A stretch of DNA of 64,000 nucleotides from Isoetes taiwanensis (GCA_021234155.1 JAJEKV010000020.1:5752563-5816562); one strand, 5' to 3'. Positions 10,741-22,567 are shown, counted from the first letter of the stretch. The notes: generated by a model from the sequence alone, not told the origin. Numbers and translations are program-made.

Positions 10741-11166
10741 TGTAAATGTATGAAAGCTCTGTACCAATTCTTCTCCAACAACTATCTGTACTTCACCAAT
10801 TATACCAGCAACGAATCAGCAACTAACAGGGCTTAATAAATACCAGCAATTTACAGATGGGTAACATACAATCCATAAAGCGATTCGCTGCAATTACAGT
10901 AATCTAGGTAGCAAACCCAGAGCAGATAGATAGAAGGCGATTCATTGCAGCTATTCAATCCGGGCTAGAAGAAGCCTGGGCAGCAAAAAAAAAGGAAGTA
11001 TGACAAAAAGGTTTTACTGTTATTTAGACTGATTGCAGAAGCTCCATCAATACTCCAGTGCTGATTATCAAGCGAATCCGGCTGTCTGGCAGATTATCAA
11101 TCAAATCCGACCGATTACTAAGCAGATCCGGCTGATCCGGCTTGAATCAAATGCTTCAAGGCAACT
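10741..11166 (-). repeat. Left (3') LTR of the Copia element, first piece
   Basis: Starts TGTAAATGTATGAAAGC after the GCTTC duplicate. Interrupted at 11166 by the LTR element with duplication CAACT. Continues at 16265-16369 and, after the TTAA element, at 19246-19290. Confidence 0.9.
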
Positions 11167-12703
11167 TGAAATGCTCCTAGTGCGTTAAGCACTTGAGATC
11201 AAAGAAGAGAGAGTAATGGAACTCGAATAATAAATATCTTTCATTAATAAAATTCATAAACTCAAGGTTACAATTGAAACTACGTAGGAATCTATGCAAG
11301 ACAACATCTCTACTATCACTCGTGCTCCCCTCGCTCGACAGTCACGTAGCTACCAGATTAATCTATAAGAAATGAGAAAGAAGTGATGGGGGGGTAGTCC
11401 AGGAAAAGGACTAAGTGGGCAACCGTTTGGATCTAGATAAACTGGAAAGAAACACAACATTATAACACAACTTTAACAGTTATTAATGTTATCTAGGGAT
11501 GATCAATCCCTCGCCCGGGCTTTCACGTACACCGTTCGTGACACGGATGTACGTTCACATACCAATCACCTGGTATACACGATGCTCAACCGCTCCAGCC
11601 CTCCGACATCGACGAAGGGGCGGATTCGTTCAAACAGTTAAATCATATCTTTTTAAATATTCCATTTAACCATATCAAAGTAACAAGAATATAATAAAGG
11701 AAATGTTTAACAACCACTTTCTACAAGCAAAAGAAACCTATATGGAATAACTTGATACATACAAGGGCATTAAGACGACATAAAGGAAGTAAAAGGAAGG
11801 TGAGGCAAAAGTTTAGATTCTCAGCCGAAATAGAACCTGGGTCTCTAGATTAATAGCTCAAATCCTTAACCATCTAGACTAGTGAATGTTTTAATGAATT
11901 TTAAGCCAAATATCAAATAAGAATGGCAAACGAATATAAATAACATAACAGAAGGCTCTGTTGCATGAAAACAAGGCCGGACTGGCAACGCCGGATCAGA
12001 ACAGGTTGAATCGGGAAGGGATCATGCCGGACTAAAGGAATCGGGGTCTGAGGGCCACAAAATACTGGAATAGAAGTATGAGAGGCTGTTCTACAGCGAG
12101 CTCCATCTTCAAGCTTTTAGGTATGCAACTATAAGATAGAAGAAGCTTAAAGGGAATGATCTACTACCGAGATCCAAACCTGAAACATTCTGGAAGGAAA
12201 GAACAAAGATGGCAAAGCGGCATCTGCTTAGATTACGGCAGAGGTCTGAGTTTAAAGAAAACATTCCTTTCCGGAGAAGTATTATACTGTCAGGATTTCC
12301 TTTGCAAGGAGGCACAAGCATTCAAATCATGGCACAATAAACCTCAAAGTCTGGCAACGGTTTACCCACCAGATCCGATCCTTCTCCTCTACAACAAGGC
12401 TTGATGGCGCAGGTTCAAGAGCTTTTTGAGATTTCGATCCACAAAAGGCATTTTTTTCCTTTATAATGTTTTAATCCTTAAGTTTAGGGAAATATCCTCC
12501 CCTTTCCAATTAATAGTAAAAATCTTCCTATTCTTACAGATTCCTAACTAGTTAATCTCCCTAATCTTAGCTTCGCTATTCTACTCAAATTCCGTATTCC
12601 ATCAAATATCCAGTATACCATAGTATGAATACCATAATGTAAATACCGTATATGGTTAACGCTCAGACGTTAACTTGTCCATCAACCCCCTAGGTGTGTC
12701 ACA
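11167..12703 (-). repeat. LTR A (3' LTR) of the non-autonomous element
   Basis: 1537 bp, starting TGAAATGCTCCTAGTG and ending GGTGTGTCACA on the plus strand. Complete. Contains the tRNA-like block at 11822-11890. Confidence 0.9.
11822..11890 (-). repeat. tRNA-like (SINE-type) block in LTR A
   Basis: The minus strand reads an A-box-like TAGTCTAGATGGTTAAGG and, 35 bp on, a B-box-like GGTTCTATTTC. The same block recurs in LTR B (14036-14105, with GGTTCGATTTC) and LTR C (15371-15432, GGTTTGATTCC), so it was in the LTR before the copies diverged. Confidence 0.55.
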
Positions 12704-12834
12704 TTTTCTCCCGCACTAAACATTTTCCCATGTCCTCATGGAAAGAGATTCTCAGACGTTAACTTGTCCATCAACCCCCTAGGTGTGTCACATTTTCTCC
12801 CGCACTAAACATTTTCCCATGTCCTCATGGAAAG
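12662..12834. repeat. 89-bp tandem duplication across the LTR/polypurine-tract junction
   Basis: 12662-12750 and 12751-12834 are near-identical. Each contains the LTR terminus (ending GTGTCACA) and the adjoining tract whose minus strand reads GCGGGAGAAAA, so the element has two candidate 3' LTR starts. Confidence 0.88.
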
Positions 12835-12991
12835 ACTTTTGGTGGCACGTTACTGTTTAAACATTATGCTCATTCCATGATGATATTTCCTTATTTTAAC
12901 TCTAAGATGTAACTAATGGGAAATCTTGTTCCCTCAATGGTTACACATATGTATGGCTTTTATTAATTAATGGAAAAAACACCTCTTAACC

Positions 12992-13369
12992 TCAAAAAAA
13001 AAAAAAAAAAAAAAAAAGATTCTCAAGGGAGTACACAGGTGATCCATGCACGCAAATTTCTATCCTTTCAGGAGGTTCAAGAGATCTATGATGCTCAAAG
13101 AATGCTATTTGGGCTTGCTTTCGGGTTTTCCTAGTTCTCCCATTTCGAAGCTTCAGGTAGACTTTGGCAATTTCGATTGTCCTAAGGCTCCAAACTCGGT
13201 TGGGGTAGCTAGAATAGGGAAGACTTATTCCTAAGGGTTTCCTCTCTGGCTCGAGGCTGGATACTTCGAGACCCTCATCCTCATCATTGGGTATGTGGAT
13301 GACCTCCTTTTCCTCGCTGTCACTGGGAATATCGATGATCTCCAATTGTCTGGTCCAATAACCAAACAA
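12992..13369 (-). CDS. Residual internal ORF of the non-autonomous LTR element
   Basis: A 125-codon frame just inside the primer-binding site, with acidic IDIPSDSEEKEVIHIPNDEDE and basic LKLRNGRTRKTRKQ. It runs into a poly-A tract (12993-13016 on the plus strand), which produces a run of Phe at the end. It could be the start of an old gag. No known domain; probably not functional. Confidence 0.35.
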   Translation of the reverse strand: MFGYWTRQLEIIDIPSDSEEKEVIHIPNDEDEGLEVSSLEPERKPLGISLPYSSYPNRVWSLRTIEIAKVYLKLRNGRTRKTRKQAQIAFFEHHRSLEPPERIEICVHGSPVYSLENLFFFFFFF

Positions 13370-13390
13370 GGGTTAGCAATCGGGAACCTA

Positions 13391-13403
13391 GGCTCTGATA
13401 CCA
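13391..13403 (-). promoter_or_regulatory. Primer-binding site, initiator-Met tRNA type (nested LTR element)
   Basis: The minus strand reads TGGTATCAGAGCC, two bases from LTR B. This fixes the element on the minus strand and LTR B as its 5' LTR. Confidence 0.9.
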
Positions 13404-13405
13404 AA

Positions 13406-14780
13406 TGAAACGCTCCTAGTGTGTTAAGCACTTGAGATCAAACAAGAGAGAGTAATGGAACTCGAATAATAAATATCTTTCATTAATAAAATTCATAAAC
13501 TCAAGGTTACAATTGAAACCATTGAGGATTTCTACGAAGACAACATCTCTACTATCACTGCGGTGCCCTAAATTTCGAAATCCACGTAGCTACCGATTAG
13601 TCTCAGAAGAAATGAGAAAGAAGTGATGGGGGTTAGTCCAGGAAAAGGACTAAGTGCGCAGCCGTTACCTGGGTCTAGATAAACCGAAAGAAACACAAAG
13701 ATTACAACACAACTTTAACGATTATTAATGGTATCCGGGGATGATCAATCCCTCGCCCGAAGCTCGTCGTACACCGTCATGATACACGGATGTACGTTCA
13801 TATACCAATCACCTGGTATGCACGATGCTCAACCGCTCCAGCCCTCCGGCATCGACGAAGGGCGGGTTCGTTCAAACAGTTAAATCATATCTTTTTAAAC
13901 ATTCCATTTAACCATATCAAAGTAACAAGAACATAATAAAGGAAATGTTTAACAACCACTTTCTACAAGCAAAAGAAACCTATATGGAATAACTTGATAC
14001 ATACAAGGGCGAAGGTGTGGCAAAAGTTCGGATTCTCAGCCGAAATCGAACCTGGGTCTCTAGATTAATAGCTCAAATCCTTAACCATCTAGACTAGTGA
14101 ACATTTTAATGAATTTTAAGTCAAATATCAAATAAGAACGGCAAACGAATACAAATAACATAACAGAAGGCTCTGTTGCATGAAAACAAGGCCGGACTGG
14201 CAACACCAGATCAGAACAGGTTGAATCGGGAAGGCCAGACTAAAGGAATCGGGGTCTGAGGGCCACAAAATACTGGAATAGAAGTATGAGAGGCCATTCT
14301 ACAGCGAGCTCCATCTTCAAGGTTTTAGGTATGCAACTATAAGATAGAAGAAGCTTAAATGGAATGATCTACTACCGAGATCCAAATCTGAAACATTCTG
14401 GAAGGAAAGAACAAAGATGGCAAAGCGGCATCTGCTTATATTACGACAGAGGTTTGAGTTTAAAGAAAACATTCCTTTCCGGAGAAGTATTATAGGAGAA
14501 ACTAAGACTGTCAGGATTTCCTTTGCAAGGAGGCACAAGCATTCAAATCATGACACAACAAACCTCAAAGTCTGGCTCCGGTTTACCCACCAGATCTGAT
14601 CCTTCTCCTCTACAACAAGGCTTGATGGCGCAGGTTCAAGAGCTTTTTGAGATATCGATCCACAAAAGGCATTTTTTCCTTTATAATGTTTTAATCCTTA
14701 AGTTTAGGGAAATATCCTCCCCTTTCCAATTAATAGTAAAAATCTTCCTATTTAATTGTAAAAATCTTCCTATTCTTAAA
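13406..14780 (-). repeat. LTR B (5' LTR), truncated at its right side
   Basis: Begins TGAAACGCTCCTAGTG. Aligns to LTR A until about 14776, then lacks the last ~170 bp and runs straight into LTR C through a short duplicated AAAATCTTCCTATT. Confidence 0.85.
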
Positions 14781-16259
14781 GAGATCTTTCATTAATAAAA
14801 TTCATAAACTCAAGGTTACAATTGAAACTATGTAGGATTCTACGCAAGACAACATCTCTACTATCACTCGTGCTCCCCTCGCTCGACAATCATGTAGCTA
14901 CCAGATTAGTCTGTAAGAAATGAGAAAGAAGTGATGGGGATTAGTCCAGGAAAAGGACTAAGTGGGCAACCGTTACCTGGGTCTAGATAAATTGGAAAGA
15001 AACACAGCATTACAACACAACTTTAACAGCTATTAATGTTATCCAGGGATGATCAATCCCTCGCCCGGGCTCTCAGGTACACCGTTCGCGACACGGATGT
15101 ACGTTCACATACCAATCACCTGGTATGCACGATGCTCAACCGCTCCAGCCCTCCGGCATCGACGAAGGGGCGGGTTCGTTCAAACAGTTAAATCATATCT
15201 TTTTAAACATTCCATTTAACCATATCAAAGTAACAAGAACATAATAAAGGAAATGTTTAACAACCACTTTCTACAAGCAAAAGAAACCTATATGGAATAA
15301 CTTGATACATACAAGGGCATTACGACGACATAAAGGAAGTAAAAGAAAGGTGAGGCAAAAGTTTAGGTTCTCAGCCGGAATCAAACCTGGGTCTCTAGAC
15401 TAATAGCTCAAACCCTTAACCATCTAGCCTAGTGAATGTTTTAATTAATTTTAAAAAAGCCAAATATCAAATAAGAATGCAACAAATACAAATAACATAA
15501 CAGAAGGCTCTGTTGCGTGAAAACAAGGCCGGACTGGCAACACCGGATCAGAACGGGTTGAATCGGGAAGGGATCATGCCGGACTAAAGGAATCGGGGTC
15601 TGAAGGCCACAAAATACTGGAATAGAAGTATGAGAGGCCGTTCTACAACGAGCTCCATCTTCAAGCTTTTAGGTATGCAATTATAAGATAGAAGAAGCTT
15701 AAATGGAATGATCTACTACCGAGATCCAAATCTAAAACATTCTGGAAGGAAAGCACAAAGATGGCAAAGCGACATCTGGTTAGATTACGGCAGAGGTCTG
15801 AGTTTAAAGAAAACATTCCTTTCCGGATAAGTATAACAGGAGAAACTAAGACTGTCAGGATTTCCTTTGCAAGGAGGCACATGCATTCAAATCATGGCAC
15901 AATAAACTTCAAAGTCTGGCTCCGGTTTACCCACCAAATCTGATCCTTCTCCTAGGCTTGATGGTGCAGGTTCAAGAGCTTTTTGAGATTTCGATCCACA
16001 AAAGGCATTTTTTCCTTTATAATGTTTTAATCCTTAAGTTTAGGGAAATATCCTCCCCTTTCCAATTAATAGTAAAAATCTTCCTATTCTTACAGATTCC
16101 TAACTAGTTAGTCTCCCTAATCTTAGCTTCGCTATTCTACTCAAATCCCGTATTCCATCAAATATCCAGTATACCATAGTATGAATACCATAATGTAAAT
16201 ACCGTATATGGTTAACGCTCAAACGTTAACTTGTCCATCAACCCCTTAGGTGTGTCACA
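14781..16259 (-). repeat. LTR C, truncated at its left side, fused to LTR B
   Basis: Starts about 64 bp inside the LTR (ATCTTTCATTAATAAAATTC) and continues to the proper LTR end GTGTCACA at 16259, next to the CAACT duplicate. Confidence 0.85.
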
Positions 16260-16369
16260 CAACTGTTCGATCCAATCTATCGTAATCTGTTCTTGACATT
16301 TTATTCTGTTTGTTTTGTAAGTCTGATCACTGTATTCCTGCCACGTGTTAATTTCCATGCATATCTTAA

Positions 16370-19241
16370 CACTAGACCTATCCCATGATGGACCATTAAA
16401 GGGCATTTTGAAGGTTCACAAAAAAAAAAATCATATAAAATCAAGAACACAAAAACTAGCCAAACCCTCTCTAGGACTTCATATATGGCAGTCATGCTTC
16501 CATGAAAAATACACAAAAATGTATCAGCTCCCATTCTTGTGAGTTATACTCTAGCAAACCCAAGGGGGTCAAGTACCAAAAGCTTCATGATCACACAAAG
16601 TAAAACTGTCTTAATGAAAAGATTTTTTTGATTTTTTTGGTTATAAGGTTATTTTTCTACACAAGATATAGAGCATTAGGGATTTTTTGAGATCATAAAA
16701 GGGCCTTCTAAGAACTGCTGACTAAGCTATATGAACTACCAATCAGAAAACAGAACTGGTAATTCAGTCAGCAAAACAGTTATAACTAACTCACTGGATC
16801 ACATTTTCTAGCATAAGTATTGATAGAAAGTCCAAATGAGCTCTTGTTTGGTGCAATAGATAGATCTCATTGAGATCTTTCCAACCTTAGGTGGTTTGCA
16901 TATCTTTTACCCCGGTGAGGATAGTAAAAATGGTAAAAACCATATTTTTTGGAGTTTTGACAATCATAAGTGGCTAGAATATGTGCAAAGCACCTAAGAT
17001 TTGAAAGATCTCAATGAGATCTATCCATTGCACTAAACGAGAGCTCATTTGGACATTCCTATCAATAGTTATGCTAGAAAATGTGATCCAGTGAGTTAGT
17101 TATAACACTTTTGCTGACTGGACCCGTCAGGCTCTGATTTCTGATTGGTAGTTCATTTATCTTCATTTGCGCTTAGTTGGCATGTTTTGAAGGCCCTTTT
17201 TTAATCTAAAAAAAAAACCTAATGGAGCAAGGCACAAAAAACCACATCTCAATTCGAACTGTGTGAAGGAAGATAGAGCAATTCAAACATGACAAGGTCA
17301 AAACTGTCCTCTGCCTTCTGAGAATCAATACTGGTTCCAGAAAGCAGTTGTGATATAAAAACAACTTTTTTCAGAAGGAGATCAATTTTGAGTCCAAATT
17401 TGGCATATAAGTAATTCACGAGATCCTCCATCCTATAAAAATATTTGTTGAGTTTGAATTTGATGTTTTGACATTTACTTCTATTTTCAATTTTAGGGGA
17501 TTTATACAAATGGATAGTATTGCTACATATGATTCTAGGCTGTCCTCCAAAAAAATCACATTATAAAAGTTTATAAGGATATGAAACCAATGCAAAAACA
17601 AGCTCGTGGAAAGAGCAAAAGACATGGTAAAAAAAAATCAAAAACAATATCTGTACCTGCCCATTACTGGTCCATAGTTCATTCAAAAATTGATAATATC
17701 CTTATGTTAGTCCATTTCAAGTTGAGTTTTGGGACACAAGTAGCTCTTGAACCACTTTGTTCACAAAAAATATTTGTTGTTGATTGTCTTAAGGATTGTA
17801 CTAGAATAGATAGCATCAATTATATTATATCTTCCATGTTTGTTCTAGATTTGTGCCCTAAGGTGTGACTTTACAAAATCACATCCACAAAATATCTCAT
17901 GTCAAGAAACCAATGCAAAAAGAACCAAGGAAAAATATAAAAAACTTTTACTATAAAAAATCAAGATAGACTGCTATCTGCAGTCCAGTTGCAGACCATC
18001 ATTGGTCCAGATGACTGAAAGTTTAAAAATTATTGATGGTGCCACCTTATTCAATTTTGATCTCAACTTTCACATATAAATTACGTGTATGATTCTCTAT
18101 AGGACAAAATTAATTGATTAGGTTAGCTTGTGTAATTTAAGGGTAAGGTTGAAGCACAAACAATTGAGAATTTATAGGGTATTTATGACCAATTGAACCT
18201 ACATGAACTTTCACTTACACCTTTCAAAAATCATGTGATCGAAGTTAAAAAGCCATAACATCATTCTATGGAGAAAAATGGATAAGGCTAATGAGAGATA
18301 TATGCTCTATACAATTGGTCTCGTGGACCATAAATGGTGATGCGTGCTTATATATATAAATTAAAATCTTAGAAATAACATGTTACTTTAATATGCAACT
18401 AGATTTCTATTGCCAAGAAAGGTTTGCATCCATTAAAAAATATAATATACATGAAAGATAACTTACATGTAATGTTATTCTACTTGGATGACAATGCTTT
18501 ATAGCAGTAACACAGATATGAAGTTTATGCTAGTAAGAAATAAGCAGATTTCATGGTATTTTTTTCAATAAGACCATACAACCTATATAAGAGGTCTCTA
18601 TATATGTCATTTCTCACATTTTAAACCATTTTAAAGGCATATTTGGGGAAAAGTAGTGTCTCTTTCTATGAGTGGAGCATTTTAACATATACTTTTGTCC
18701 AAAATTCTGTATAGTAGATTCTTTTAGTAAATATTAAGGTTAACATGACTTATTTAAACTCCAAAAATCATGAAACTATAGTTCGTATAGTTAGCAACTC
18801 ATGGCCACAAGAATTTAACAATTCTTAAACCTCAAGTAGCTTTTTATATCAAAATAGGGTTTGGCGGCTTCCACCGATTTCAAATGATAGCAAGAAAATA
18901 TGGGAACATAAAACTCAATGTATTCTATGATAAACAGGCAAATACCTCCAACTTTAGCAAGGTTTAAGTCACTTTATGCTAGAAATATCGAAGAAGGCAG
19001 TTCTGGACTGGTACAGAAACTGCCAAATTCTTCAATGTTTGAGCAATCACCACAAGGTATAGGTGACCTCATTGGTCTTGAAATTCTCAGAGGTCATTAA
19101 GAAATTAGTGAAGACTCAAATGATGGTGGTATATTATAAAATTGAAATTTCTTTCTTGAGTTACGTGGGTTTAAGTGGTAGAGGTCATGTGGGCCAGTTC
19201 TGGTCCATGGATCAGAAATGGTCCCAGGGACAGGTCTAGTG
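16370..19241. mobile_element. 2.9-kb non-autonomous DNA element with TTAA target duplication
   Basis: The inverted ends CACTAGACCTATCCC and (right, reversed) CACTAGACCTGTCCC differ at one base. They are flanked by TTAA at 16366-16369 and 19242-19245, and the Copia LTR resumes exactly afterwards. No transposase frame is visible; the sequence is AT-rich with only short ORFs. TTAA duplication is typical of piggyBac and some other superfamilies, but the termini alone do not decide which. Confidence 0.85.
16668..17225. repeat. Large imperfect fold-back inside the TTAA element
   Basis: About 16668-16905 is matched by the reverse complement of about 16985-17225: GATCTCATTGAGATC, GTGATCCAGTGAGTTAGTTATAAC, TCTGATTGGTAGTTCAT and AAAGGGCCTT reappear inverted in mirror order. 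The centre is near 16945. It would form a hairpin with ~240-bp arms. Confidence 0.8.
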
Positions 19242-19298
19242 TTAATATACAAATAATATTCTAACCTGTGACATGATAAACATTCTAACACTCCTCCT

Positions 19299-19679
19299 TC
19301 ATGTCACATTGACGCCAATTTCAAGTTTGTGCTTGTTACATTTTTCTTCTCCCAAGGCTTTAGTGAGCAAATCTGCAATTTGATTGTCAGTTGACATGTA
19401 TACTACTTGTATCAAACCTTTTTGAACCAAATCTCTGACAAAATGCATATGTAACTCAATATGTTTCGTTCTTTCGTGCATTATAGGATTTTTTGTCATT
19501 GCTATGCAACTCATGCTATCACTGTATAACTGGACTAGATTATCCTGTATTATCCCCAGCTCTCCCAATAACCCTTTCAACCATACAACTTCGTTAGCCA
19601 CAAGAGATACTGCTATACATTCTGCTTCTGCTGAAGACATGGCCACGGAGGATTGCTTTTTACTTCTCCATAATATAGC
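19299..19679 (-). pseudogene. Copia RNase H, C-terminal part (after the break)
   Basis: The frame continues with LWRSKKQSSVAMSSAEAEC, then NEVVWLKGLLGELG, LYSDSMSCIAMTKNP, HERTKHIELHMHFVRD and IADLLTKAL, the normal end of Copia pol. A purine-rich tract (GAAGGAGGAG on the minus strand) follows directly and abuts the LTR end at 19290, as expected for the polypurine tract. Confidence 0.88.
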
Positions 19680-19832
19680 AACATATAAAAATTAAATCCC
19701 CCAACACATAACAACCAACACATAACAACCATTGACATTAACAACCAACACATAACTACCATTGACATTAATTAACACAACCATTGGGTCTAACACATTT
19801 AAATTAAAACTCCCCTTTGGTTTGGGTGCATA

Positions 19833-20287
19833 TTCACACGGGGGGTGACGTAGGGCAGCGAGAGCCCTCATAATTGTATTTTGCACGTATGTATGAAATC
19901 AACACCATATAGTATTCCGCTTGAAATCTTATAGTATTTTGTGAATCTTGTTATACAGTATAACAAATTTTGTACTTGCATACCCCACAAACGAGGAACT
20001 TTACGTACGATGTAGATTAAGGAATAAGGGGTGAATATTCACAGGGGGGTGACTCCGGGCAACGAGAGCTGTTGGATAGGCATATTCACCCCTTATTCCT
20101 TAATCTACACCGTACGTAAAGTTCCTCGTTTGTGGGGTATGCAAGTACAAAATTTGCTATACTGTATAACAAGATTCGCAAAATACTATAAGATTTCAAG
20201 CGGAATACTATATGGTGTTGATTTCATACGTGCAAAATACAATTATGAGGGCTCTCGCTGCCCTACGTCACCCCCCGTGTGAATAGA
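19833..20287. repeat. Near-perfect palindrome (two head-to-head MITE cores)
   Basis: Arms 19833-20038 and 20082-20287 are reverse complements over about 206 bp with few mismatches, around a 43-bp centre near 20060. Each arm is the MITE core that occurs singly elsewhere in the window. Confidence 0.88.
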
Positions 20288-20340
20288 ATAGAATAGAATA
20301 GAATAGAATAGAATAGAATAGAATAGAATAGAATAGAATA
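20281..20340. repeat. (GAATA)n microsatellite, LINE tail
   Basis: Twelve uninterrupted 5-bp units. The same unit ends the related LINE at 41383-41402. Confidence 0.95.
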
Positions 20341-21550
20341 CATTTGTGTCCTTTGTGCCATAAGGCCCCTGGACTTGTGTAGCATGGGCGAGCTCCCTAA
20401 AGGGTGCTACTAGCATATCACTTATTTGTTACAATGTAGCCTTTAGGAAGGCTGACTTTTCCTTTTAATACCGGCACCCGCTTTTACCTCGGCTTCTTGG
20501 CGATGCGGTGATCGCGTCGTTATCAACCACTTTTAGTCAGGCAATTTGTGTGAGGCTATATGACTCGTTTTGTACGGATTATATTACAAGCCCTCTTTCC
20601 TTTGTGCACTTCTCTCGTATGCCGTGGGTCATTATCATCGTGGATCGCGTCGCGGATCCCTTAGTGATTCTGTCATCTTCATCGCCTTTGTGGACTGGTT
20701 CTCCCCACCTTATATTCCTATATCGTCCCTCGATGTCTCCGTATGTCGGGCAGTCACTAATCATATGGTTCTCATCCTCTATTCTCCCCATCACAGATTC
20801 TCGCGATATCCCGTCCTCCTTGTCTACCCCTCTCCACACGTCTTTTTGATTCTTAGATCATGGCTTCCCATCCTAAATTTGGCTAGCGTGTCCCTTTTTT
20901 CCCCAAATAAGTTATCCCCTCATATATCGATGTCCTATTTGTTGGTCGGATTAAAACTTGTATGAGCGATCTGTCTTGGGTCCCGTATGCCTTTGCAGCC
21001 ATGCTCTTGTTCTTTGTGGCCCCGCCCTCCTCATTCCTTTGCCCCTCTTCTATTAGGTCACTTTCAGATTTAATCCCATTTGTCCGGGTCCATGTTGCCA
21101 CCTCCTTAAACCATCCATTGCTTTCTAGGATATGTGATTTTGCTGATTACGTGATTGCAATCTTTGGGCCGATTTTCCTTGTATGTCTCCCGTTATCTCT
21201 CCGGCGGTATCTTATAGTTCTCTCCCATGCTCTCACTTCCATTGGTTTTACGCCTGTTTTGAGGACCATGATTGTTAGTGGTGTGTTTGTCCTTACCACG
21301 AATTCTGTCCGTGCCATTGCCTAAGAATTCCTTCCCGCTTCCCAGTTTCTCTCATAAAACTCGGCCCCATGCTTACGCTTTCCAGATAAACGGGTGGTGG
21401 CTATTCTTGCCTTTGAATAGATAACATTTGATATCGGTCGGTTATTCTTCTACATTACAAAAGTTTTTCATGTTGAAGTAGCTTCCTATAGCTGATTGAA
21501 ATCTAGCATTGGCTCCTTTGGTCTATTTCCCTGTGCCGTGCGTATCATAC
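20281..21550 (-). mobile_element. LINE 3' fragment inserted in the MITE arm
   Basis: A run of GAATA units at 20281-20340 is the 3' tail (TATTC repeats on the minus strand). The minus strand upstream encodes GRIEDENHMISDCPTYGDIEGRYRNI, the Cys/His-type RT tail also seen at 41.8 kb and 37.6 kb. It interrupts ...CCGTGTGAAT before the arm resumes at 21551. 5'-truncated and frameshifted. Confidence 0.72.
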
Positions 21551-21729
21551 CCCAAACCAAAGGGGGTTTAAGGGGGATTTTAATTTAAATCTGTTGGACC
21601 CAATGGTTGTGTTAATTAATGTCAATAGTAGTTATGTGTTGGTTGTTAATGTCAATGGTTGTTATGTGTTGGGGGATTTAATTTTTATATGTTGAATGTT
21701 AATGGTTTGTGTTGCAAAAAAATTTTTTT

Positions 21730-21744
21730 GGCCCCTTCGGGGCC
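21730..21744. repeat. GC hairpin next to the MITE end
   Basis: GGCCCCTTCGGGGCC is a perfect stem with a tight loop. The same hairpin in A/T-rich context follows the MITE at 23240-23260. Confidence 0.7.
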
Positions 21745-22155
21745 TTAGGGACGTCACCCCCTCCCACCCGGTGTGACAAAAATTTTAGAATTCAAACCAA
21801 AAAAACTAGAATTCATTTGAGGCTTTCATCACCTGTAGCTTTTGAATTTCATCACAATAAAACAAATAGAAATAAGTAAAAGTTACCATAAAGATAGAGC
21901 AGATTGATCCCATTATTCTGAAATATATAAAGTTTGCAACACCCATACACAAACATTTTTCAACTGGGATTTAACAGCAGCCTTTGGCCTCCATGGATTC
22001 TTGTGGTGAGAAACCAAAGTGGGAAACTTTTCTGCTTGTTAGCACAAGGATCTAGAAGCCTCAAAATCTCAAAATGCATGGTAATTTTTTTTCAAGCTTC
22101 ATTTGGAATGAGCCATAAAACAATATCCAATAGCGCAATCCTGTATTAGGATGTG
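21745..22155. other. Noncoding stretch
   Basis: No gene or recognised repeat seen between the GC hairpin and the tandem duplication. Confidence 0.4.
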
Positions 22156-22553
22156 AAAGCCTACCAAGCCCGGCCGAAAAATTGCTGTTTCAGCATAGAT
22201 AACTTAACCAAACATATCCATATCATACACTATCAAAAAGATCTCGGAGAGAGCTTTCCAAAGCAATAAAAATCATCTCAAACAGAGCTCTGGATCAAAA
22301 GTTATTATAAGAAATGTGTTGCCGGCGGGGAAACTGCACTACATGTGCCCTTCAAAGCCTACCAAACCCGGCCGAAAAATTGTTGTTTTAGCATAGATAA
22401 CTTAACCAAACATATCCATATTATACACTATTAAAAAGATCTCGGAGAGAGCTTTCCAACGCAATAAACATCATCTCAAACAGAGCTCTGGATCAGAAGT
22501 TATGATAAGAAATGTGTTGCCGGCAGGGAAACTGCACTACATGCGCCCTTCAA
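22156..22553. repeat. 198-bp tandem duplication
   Basis: Two units (22156-22353, 22354-22553), each starting AAAGCCTACCAA and containing GATCTCGGAGAGAGCTTTCC and ending at ACTGCACTACATG. Roughly 95% alike by eye. Confidence 0.9.
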
Positions 22554-22567
22554 GCCCTTCATGTGCC

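Larger units (their letters stand above)
11167..16259 (-). mobile_element. Non-autonomous LTR retrotransposon (three LTR copies), nested in the Copia LTR
   Basis: Ends TG..CA and is flanked by CAACT at 11162-11166 and 16260-16264. Layout: LTR A, a 702-bp internal region with primer-binding site and purine tract, LTR B, then a fused LTR C. The LTRs are about 1.5 kb and the internal region has no pol, so it must depend on a partner element (LARD/TRIM-like). Confidence 0.92.
19680..21693. mobile_element. TIR element containing an inverted MITE dimer, interrupted by a LINE fragment
   Basis: The left end (19680-19830) and right end (21551-21693) are inverted copies: AACATATAAAAATTAAATCC at 19680 returns reversed at 21693, followed inward by repeats of CCAACACATAACAACCATTG-type sequence and GGTTTGGGTGCATATTCACAC. 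The same core is seen at 22832-23231 and 62680-63045. No protein is encoded. The right arm is split by the LINE piece 20281-21550. Confidence 0.75.

Noticed and set aside
20508-21324. Plus-strand frames of 113-131 codons
   Set aside because: Antisense of the minus-strand LINE fragment.
19680-21693. Reading the GC hairpin and terminal block as a Helitron
   Set aside because: No CTRR end after the hairpin, clear inverted repeats, and a 7-bp duplication at the Copia junction.
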